Assembly (NCBI GenBank): GCA_013397845.1
Contig: VZTG01007182.1
Coordinates: 419,540 to 483,539 of the forward strand
Length of the DNA: 64,000 bases
Direction: 5' to 3'
Source: Melanocharis versteri
Taxonomy: Eukaryota; Chordata; Aves; Passeriformes; Melanocharitidae
Shown here: positions 55,280-64,000 of the stretch, one piece after another
How positions within the stretch are numbered: position 1 is the stretch's first letter
Layout: every line of letters starts with the position of its first letter
Position numbers and translations under genes: made by a program
Notes under the pieces: generated by a model
Databases searched by the model: none
Seen by the model: only the letters and a program-made list of their open reading frames with translations
Told to the model about the DNA's origin: nothing

Positions 55280-58200
55280 CACCATGTCATCTCTGTGGCA
55301 CAGAGATACAGAAAATGCAGTGTTGCTTGTGAACAGCCAAGGGTGTAATGCCACAACACGGCACGTGTGTCTCTCTGCTTAGAAAGAGAAATTTCGAACC
55401 TGGCGAATTGTAAAATATTGCTTGAAGTTGGCTTTGTAAGATATCTTAATTTCTTTCTGCTTTTATTTTTGGACAGAGGGCAAAGAGGGTGGGGAAGCAA
55501 GGGGAGAAGAGGTACTGGGTATGCTTATGTAAAATATGACAGTAATGAATGCTTACATAACAAAAATCCTGAATCAAGACCTCACACATCACATTTCACC
55601 TGAGAAACTTTGTGTGCTGTTCCCGACAAGATGGACCCACATCCCAAATATCTGTGAATGGTTCACCTGCAAGCTCTCCCTCATGCAGGACAGTTTCATG
55701 CACAGTCTTTCACTTCACTTTTCCTTTCCCATCCTCTGTGTTCTGCAACCAGTATTACCAGCATCCCTCTGGGAAGGCTGTGCAGCCTCAGAAGGGATCT
55801 GGCAATACCTTCATTGCTTGTCAGCTCTTCTTCCAAACTCCTGTGAAAGAGGACATGAGAAAATTCTCAACTGACACAATTTGCTGTAATCAATTAAAAT
55901 TTAATTTGCAGATAGTTCAAACCCACCTGATTTAATTTTGAATGACACTAAAACTCAACAAATCCCTGCATAGAAACTTTCAGCGCCTTCCCCATTCAGG
56001 CACTGTCTGGATGATATGAAATCCAGAAAGCACACAAGTTGCAAAGGCAGCATGCTCAAATTAATCTTACCCTCCCGTACTAAGCTCCTCTGGAAAAAAA
56101 CACTAACTCATTTCAGGTTTGAGTATTCTGAATCTAAAACAGCTCTTATCTAAACTTGCCTATGTGAGATTTACAAATGAGAAAAGAACAAATAAGGAGT
56201 AATTTAAATTTTAATTTAAAACCCCTCCATTTTCTTATCCCTTATCAAACTGCCAGCATTTTTCCTGCTAACAATGAGCTGAGTGTCATGGGCACAGCAC
56301 AGCCCCCTACCACAAACCAAGTAATCTCTTTCATCTAAAACCCTGATCCCTTTAATAAACAAAATACGAAAAGGCAGTCAAAATTACGCTCTGCCTTTAT
56401 GAAAGAAGCAGGGAAATCCTTAGAGCACAATCCCCTACTTGTTATTTTCACAGCCCATGTGACCCAAAGTCATTCTGAAGGATAAAAAGACAGAGGCTGC
56501 CACCAGATCTCTGCCATGATTTTTCCACAGTTCCCAGCCTTAGCCCATCTGTTATGCAGCGGCCACATGAATGGCATGTGTCAAGAGAGTCATCACTGTG
56601 CAAACTGTCCAAAGAAATCAACCAGCCAACTTCCTTTTGCTTCCATGGCTTCAGCAATTGTTGCTGAGCCGGCCACCATATGGTGAATAATTAGTTTTTC
56701 GACCCCACTCTAGAAAAATGTTCGCTCCATTGCCAGGCATTAGCAATATGTGTGTTAATGAACAGCAGATGATGAATGCCTATACATTAACAAAAGTTGA
56801 GATTTTCTGGCAGCAAGCTGCACTCACTGCAAAAATCCCAGTTACGCTTAAGGAACCGAGAGATGGATGGCAGCAAGTCCTGGCTGAAAAGTGCAATTCA
56901 TCCAAATTTCTCCATTTCTCAAACACTAAGGGAACTTTGCAATAAACCACCCCGCTCCTCTCATCTTGCCGCTCCCTTTCTTAAAATGATCAATTCCAGC
57001 CACGTAAAGGATTGGCAATGCAAAGCTCTCAAACAGACGTCCTCTGTTCTCGGGCAATTGAGGTGCATTGTGCAAATACCCAGGGCACAGGTTCCTCCAC
57101 ACTTCTTTTTGTCTGGGGGCTTGATGCATATGAATTTATACTGAGTACCTGCAGTGTGCAAGCCCCTTGAGGAGTCAGTCCCAGACCTCTGAGCAAACAC
57201 TCACCTCCAAGGACCAAAGATGGTAAATATGTCTGATGGCTCCACCAAATGGACTTAAAAGCTCAGCTAAGACCTCTAAGTACACTTTTCTCCATGAAGT
57301 GATTTTTTTCCTGGCCCTCTAATTAAAAAGAGATTTCCCCTACATTCTTGTGTAGGATGAAATATCCCCATATTGTGCAGGCATCATAAACTGATGATAA
57401 CATTCAGGAAAGCTGATGGTTCTGACACTTGCCTGTCATTAGGAGAGTTCCAAATGCAGCCCAGAGACATTTTTAAATAAAAGCAACTGTTTACAAACAG
57501 ACTTGTTTGGAAACACTACTGGTCTTGGGGACGACTACAACTCTGGCATACACATTTTGTGTGTAGAGACGTTTTAACATGCATCACAATTATAACACCT
57601 TAGATGAAAGCCATTCTTCGGAAGACAGGCAACAGTACAGGTTGCCAAGACACCTCAGTTTTCTTTATGTAGATTCAATGGTGAAAGGCACAGAGCCAGG
57701 TGTAGAACATGATCCCTGCTCAGATCCTGTTGCTGTCACTGGCAAAATTTTGGGCAAATCATTCATCTTTCTGCACCACATGGCCCAGCTAGGCCACTGT
57801 ACCAGTGGTGCCCAGCTCTGTCCCCAAAGCACCTTTTTGGCTCTATGAATAACTCAGAAGCAAACAGAAGTCATTTGGACCAAAAAGGGCAGCTGTGCAC
57901 GTGTCTCCTCATTTTCCAGATCTGACTTGCAGGCAGGCCTTGAAATCTGTTATTTTGTCATGTGTTAAGCCTGTCCATTCATCAGGCAGTTTTTTCCCAA
58001 AATTAATTTTGGACACAGCTAACATGCACATTGCTGATGACTTTCAGTTTTCTTAAATTTTATTAACAGAACATGGTTGCAGATTTAACTCCATTTGGTG
58101 CAGTCTCAAGCACCAAGCGTCCCATTTAATTTGTGTGAGAGCATCAAAACAAGAAATTATCATCTGACAGCTGAATACTCCACTAAATCTTGCTAATAAC

Positions 58201-61200
58201 AGTCAGCACAGGCAAGAGTTCCCCCTGTTTAGTTCAAATAGTGATATTGCCTATTGAAAAGTAAAATTTACTGCCTGCAGGAGTTTAATGTTTACAGGAG
58301 AAAAGGACCGCAGAATTATAAAATTAAATCTAACTGATGCCATACGCTCCTTGGTAGCACCTCCCTATGGCAAAAACTCACATTTTTCAGACATGACCAG
58401 CTTCGTTCAGTGGATATGAGTGGTCTGGACGTTCTGGGGACAGTATTTTAATCTTGATTAATGAGTAGCAATGACATACAAAGAACACAGAGCAGAATTA
58501 TCTCTACACAGCAAGAGCTGGAGCGCCAGGACTCTGGTATGGAGCTCTGGTCCAGTAGCCAGGCCAAGCTTGAGGCTGAGCTAGATTAAACTCCAGGATA
58601 CAGTCTCATGACTCTTAAACTTGCAGGCAAAGCTGGTTTAAAACATTCCTGTCCTCTGTGCTTATCTGTACTACTGCCTTCAGAGTGCTTCTACCACATC
58701 CTCCCCTGTGCCTGATCACGGAAATGTTGCGCCAAAAAAAAAGTAACTTAAAAAAACCCCAAAATGCCTTGGAACTCCACCCCAATCAGTAATTAGCTGG
58801 GGGACTCTTTGTGCTGTGAAAATTCCCAGCATTCAAAACAAAGGTTAGTTGTACCAATAGACATGCATAGTAACAACGTTTAGCCAAAGCCTTAGGCAAT
58901 TATTCAATTCTTTACATTAATAGGTCTTATATTAGTAGGATTTTTACATACACAAAATATACTGAGAGAGTTAACCGTATTTTGCTGAACAAAAACCATG
59001 CTTTCCTGTATTACTCTCAAAATTTCCGCCTATCCCCAAAGAATGAATATCTTTATAATTCTTCTATCACCCAGGACAATCTCAAAGCAGACCAGGTTCC
59101 TTCACTCCTGTGTGCAGAGGGCTCTCCATGGCTGACCAGGGGCTGTAGGAAACTACAGAGACTCAGAGAAGGCCACAGAATAAAAAACCTGAAATGATTG
59201 TCACAGTTGGTCTTTGAGAGGGGGTAACAACAAATATGATTAAAGTGCCTAAAACAATGGATGGCCTAAAAATGGGGAGCTTTTATGAGGGTTTGTTCAA
59301 CACCTACAGGAACAAGGAGACAGCAGCAAAGTTCCTCCAGTTACTAGAGTGCAAATATGGTGATACTTTTCTAAATACAAATGTGGAAAACACTTCAGTT
59401 ATTACAAATAGTCTGGGATCCTATCATCTTGCATGTCAACAGTAATAGAAAAGAGAAAAGTCAGTCATTGCAATGATAAACAGTCTTGAGATGGTGGTTT
59501 TGGTAATATCTGTGGAACCCCGCTGTGCCTCAGAGGATTTGTAGACATGAGAGTACCAGGTAAAAATAACAATTTTGCACAAGTGGAACCACAGATCCGT
59601 TTTTCCCCTGCAGGATTTCTACTTCTGTTGATATAGATGATACAGGACAAACACACCTTGAATCTCAACAGCCAAGAAACTATAGGGCAGTGATACCTGG
59701 AAAAGATAAATCTTATCTGCTACCTAATTAAATTCAAAACCAGGGTCACACCATGAATCCAGAACCTTTCAAGCTATTTTATGGTCACTGTTCAAGTAGA
59801 ACTAGAATTTAAATAATGGGTTCCTGGAAAATCTATGAAATGTGGTTTTTGTGAAAAGAAAAGAAGAAGAAAGAATTAAGTACCCTTACCATCTTTACAG
59901 ACAAAAAAAATAAATCTGACTTTTAAGATGAATAGTATGTACCCAGAAAAAAGAAAAAGCTGTGAGAGCATTCATAATGATGTAAAAGACAAAAATATTC
60001 TGAGAATAATTGTAAGACACACAAAACCACAAAATCATTGTGCAAACTAAAAAGTTTAACTTTTCAAAAAAGTCAGAGAGGTGGAATTAAGATATTGCAT
60101 TGAAAATCTGTGGAATACCTTTTTCAGCTAGGCTTTGAAAGATAGCCCTTCCATTTCAAAAATAATATCTTTAAAAGTCATGATGTAGTTAAATGATCTT
60201 AAAAGGCCGCATAGAGGCAGCCAAGGAAAATTCCTGACACGCATTTTAATGGCACTGGTGCAGTGGCATTTATAGCAACGTTCAAGATAAGCAGTGAGAA
60301 TGTATTCCGTTATTTCAGTTATTTGTGGTTTATTTAACTGTCTTCAGGACTGTTCCAGTGGTTAAAGAATGCATCTGGCTAAAAGACAGATATTTTCTTT
60401 AGTATTTGCCTTTAAAATAGTGAAATATTCGCCTAAACAAAGGCCTTTAAAGCGAAAAGGCTAATACCCTTCCACTGATGAATCCAAATTTTGCCAAAGA
60501 GGGCTATGCTGGCGACCTGCCAGGAGCTTTAAGGCTGAAGCTAATTTGCATGAAATGGAGGAAATTGCAGCTGCCCTGAGAATAAATATGGAGACACAGA
60601 CAGCCCCAATTGAGACAGAACATTGCACAACGGGATTTGTGAATACAAACATGCCACACTTCCTTATTTAAGATGAAAGTAGCTATAGGCAACAGAATAA
60701 GTCTCCATGAAAGCTACTTAGATACCTTTACCCCCACCTTTCAGGCCAAATGACCTCATTTTAAACCCAGGTGGGGGCTGTCACTAGGCCACAAATGGAA
60801 ATGAAAGTTGATTCCAGAAGACAACCACTTTCAGAAAAAGTGCTTGAGCATAGGATTAAATCCCATTCAAATACTCTCCTGGAAAAGAATACAACTCAAC
60901 GCGTTCTTAAAAGCACTTAAAAATTCTTTAATCAGGGCCTGAAAAAGCTCCTCCTAGTCATTACTTCTTGTCACCATCAATACATGGTTGTATGGCTCAG
61001 GACCACATGAATTACTGAAGCTGGATACAGGATGTTTGCACATCTGCTCTAAAGAACTCTTGAAAAATTGCATCAGTTTATTATAAGTTTGATCATATTG
61101 ACAGGACTTCATACTCCTCATATAAAATAACCTCTTGATGTTATTATCAAGATTTCTACAAGATGTCTAACTGATGTGTTTGTGTAATATCTCAATTTAA

Positions 61201-64000
61201 TAAGTATTATTGTTATGACTAGCAAGGGAAGAAAGGCACAATGCATTAGGTTTTCATCACGCTCCTCATCCTACGCAATGGTGGGCTGACTCTCAAAAAT
61301 ATAAAAACCTGTGAAAGTACATCACAAGAAGTTAAATACACACAGACAATCTGAATTCTCAGTAACCAGACCTGACATTATCAGCCAGTTCTATTTATTC
61401 TCAGTTTGAATTTCCCGCATCCCTTCAGGCGGTTGGGTTGGTTCACCTCAGAAGGTGTTTATCGTTCTCTCGTGTATATAAAAAGAGTTTGGACAAGTCG
61501 ATTAGTTCGGATTAGTTGCCTGACTTCTAGAGAGCTAAAATCCAGGAAGGGAAAATAACACCCCTAGAGAAATTAACAGGACAAGACAGAACAATTCCTG
61601 ATTTCTGCTATCCTGTTTTTTTACGGGGCTGCTCGAGGGATAGGCACAAACCCACACTGGTGTCCTGCAGCTGTTCCATATCTCTCTACAGACAGGCAGC
61701 TACTTTTTTTCTTCCCCTTGCTGGACTGGTGTTTCTGGCCTGTTTTCTGCAGAGCAGAGCTTGGGCCAGGGCTGCTGCAGGGTACATGGGGGTTCTCCCT
61801 CTGCTGGCCCACCAAGTGCCCTATGCTCTGGAGCAACTCCCTCTCTGTCACAAAACGCTGCACCAAATCCTCCACAGCCAGAGTGAAAAGCACATTTTAT
61901 GTTACCCTTTCATTTACAAGTAACCAGGATAGCCAGAGCTAACGCTGATTGCCGTAATTTTGTACAAAATCCGCAGACTGTTCAGCATACGGGCACTAAA
62001 AATGCACAAATAACCCACATACTCACTGTCCTGGACCAGCAGACAAATGCCTTGTAGCACACAAAAAAACTCCCAGATCTAAAATCATCTGGGACTGAGG
62101 AAATTATTTGGAAGCCTGTGAAGCCAGCTTAAACTGACTGTCCTTTATATTTTAGGAGATGAGACTGACCTAAAGCTGACTTATGTTGCTTCTTCTGTGC
62201 TTGAGCATATTAACTTTTAACTTCAGGCAGCAAGAACAAAGGAAAACACTGCAAGAATGGACTGCAGCAATGATTTTGCTATTGGCCCTTTCAGCTGCAG
62301 TGATGCATCAAATTAGTATTAAAAAAAAATTGAACAAAAATTATATCACACTCACCTGCCAGCTCACCCAGATATGTATTTGATATTTAGAATAAGACAT
62401 TTATGTCTTTTGCAAACTGGTAAACACTCAACAAAAGTGTTGTGTGAAAGATGTCTTAGTCAGATATGAAATATGGTTCTAGAGCCTAACCCAAGGCAGT
62501 TAGTTAGGAAAATAACTTTATCTAGACCCCCATGTCTTTAAAGAAGCCCTATTTCAACAAAACATTAAACCTTGGTTTTTGAAGCCTTGCCTGATGACAG
62601 GCAGAACAGAATGCCTACTCCATTCCTGGCGGGAAATATGATGACAACATCAAGAGAAACACTTCTAAAAGGATCTGTACAGGACCATGGGAGGTCAGAC
62701 TTCATCTATTTCATCTCTTGCTCCAAGGCAGGATCAGCTTTATGTGTCCTAGCCCTGATTTCTGCCTAAGTCATTCTGAGAAATTATGAGCACTCAAAGT
62801 ATATATCCTTGCCATTGAAAAAAAAAAAAAATCTGAACCAAATTCTGAGGCTGTAGTTTAAAAGTACTATGTCTTGCCCTACCAGTCATGGACAGGGAGA
62901 AAAACATTACTCCTCCTTCTTTGCAACAACCTTTCATGTTTTTAAAGACTCTTCCCTGATTTGCCAAGAGTCTTATCATCTTTTCTGCTCCAAAAGAAGC
63001 ACTACATGTCTCCTGCAATCTGCAACCCAAGTGAACAGAGCACTCCAGCGACCAGGGCTGAGGAGTGCAGACAGTCTTTGTACAGCGTTTGCCAGGACAT
63101 CCCACACTTTTCAAGTCACCATCACCACCGCTGCAAACTGTAGCTGCTCATCAGGCTGAATACCTGTGTGGTCAGTTTTGCACAAAGTCCCTGCTAGAAT
63201 AACCTGGGCTGTAATTCTCTGGTTGCCTGTGAGAGTGCTGCCACATCAGCTGCTCTCGAAAGTTCAACGCTTCTCATCTAGCAACAGAAAGGAATAAACA
63301 CATTTTGTTTATGACACAAACACCTGGGGGAGGGATTTTCTTTTCCAATTTAGTGGATAAGAAATGCCTTTGAACAAAGAAACATTACTGCAGTACCCAG
63401 CAGCCATAGATCCCACTTTAAACAACACAACTGTACAGTTGTTGCTCATGTTGGCAGTAGTAGCAATCTATATTCAGATATCATATGTGGCTCCCTTGCA
63501 ACACATCACACATGTCAGTAGCCTTACCATTTAATCAGGGACACTGCTTCTCCTTTTGCCACAGGACTTTGGTCAGCACCTAAGAGATGAAGGGAAAGAT
63601 GTAAAAGGTTTTATAGTGGATACTTACGTGACACCAGTCTGTAGGGGATGGTGTTTCTACATTCATCATTAATGATTGGCACTTACCACAGAGTGAAAGA
63701 GCATGTGCCCTATGTGTTTGAAATTCTGTGTATTGAGCAATTCTACCCATGTTGTTACCCTTTTTGCTTCTAGAATTTCTATAGAAAATGATGCTGCACA
63801 GCCCTGGAATCACTCCTCGCCAATAGATAATAGTCTGAAACAATATTTTAACATTATTGGCTACAAAACATGATAGCAGAAGAATGTGCTCACCAAAATT
63901 AAAACAGCAGAATAAAGTGCCACAATTTCTTCAATCCACGGTAGAAAAATTGTTATGTAGTATGAATCACTTGTACAACACGATTCATAGGAGAATTTCT
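55280..64000. other. Unique non-coding sequence
   Basis: No gene or confidently named repeat over 8.7 kb. Two blocks (56640-57150 and 60420-60690) have palindromes and homeodomain/POU-type words and may be conserved regulatory DNA. The segment 57690-57770 faintly resembles a MIR/L2 3' region but is too weak to call. An A13 run lies near 62818. Frames (for example 56797-57144, 61893-61621 minus) lack domains. Confidence 0.5.

Noticed and set aside
54904..55332. 142-codon plus-strand frame
   Set aside because: Its end runs into a CR1 3' stub at 55211 and the rest is unrecognised, so it is a chance frame.
57690..57770. MIR/L2-like wording (TTGGGCAAATCATTCATCTTTCTG)
   Set aside because: Suggestive of the 'CTTGGGCAAGTCACTTAACCTCTCTG' segment of old SINE/LINE ends, but too short and diverged to call without an alignment.
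61621..61893. 90-codon minus-strand frame in a GC-richer patch
   Set aside because: No domain recognised, and plus-strand frames of similar length overlap it.
1..64000. Endogenous retrovirus or solo LTR
   Set aside because: I looked for paired TG...CA ends, primer-binding sites and gag/pol peptides and found none I could support.
1..64000. tRNA, rRNA or snRNA genes
   Set aside because: No B-box-like GGTTCGAATCC with a partner A box, and no rRNA-like stretches seen by eye; a covariance-model scan would be decisive.

Overview
This window looks like a gene-free stretch of a bird nuclear genome. The main evidence is the repeats. At least twelve pieces of the CR1 LINE (chicken repeat 1) can be read, several with the avian 3' end (the 'GAGTTGGAAGGGACCCACA' type block) and decayed CR1 reverse transcriptase. 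There is also a vertebrate-type TTAGGG interstitial telomere array, an old MIR-like SINE, AT-rich CpG-poor background and one ambiguous base (18543). No bacterial or organellar features are present. The species cannot be fixed from this; a neognath bird, perhaps a songbird, is the best guess.

No host protein-coding gene, exon, rRNA or tRNA could be supported. The open frames are short (the longest is a CR1 relic), they start and stop at random relative to any recognisable domain, and only those lying in CR1 resemble known proteins. The window is therefore intergenic or lies inside a very large intron.

Layout. 1-7.2 kb: unique sequence with a strong CTCF-like site at about 1.5 kb, a CR1 3' stub at 3.15 kb and a MIR-like SINE at 4.3 kb. 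7.2-9.1 kb: a T/G-rich tract with a canonical G-quadruplex motif, then a CR1 3' end whose tail has become (CTATT)17 followed by (CCCAT)n, then an ancient amniote-type CR1 reverse transcriptase relic. 9.1-14.2 kb: unique. 14.19-14.76 kb: a CR1 stub, a CpG-dense 46-bp block, T9 and (TTAGGG)7. 14.8-33.5 kb: mostly unique, with one CR1 at 24.0 kb. 33.55 kb: a (GAATA)18 array fused to a CR1 stub, the mirror image of the 7.96-kb array. 38.1-38.75 kb: a longer CR1. 41.8-43.45 kb: an old CR1 ORF2 split by a younger CR1 insertion. 44.0 kb: an ancient CR1 3' end. 47.1 and 55.2 kb: two more CR1 stubs. The rest is unique sequence with low-complexity tracts and a few blocks that look like candidate conserved regulatory elements.

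No novel gene system was found. The items most worth checking are the interstitial telomere/CpG block, the nested CR1 that creates a chimeric open frame, the pair of inverted pentanucleotide arrays grown from CR1 tails, and the candidate CTCF and enhancer-like elements.
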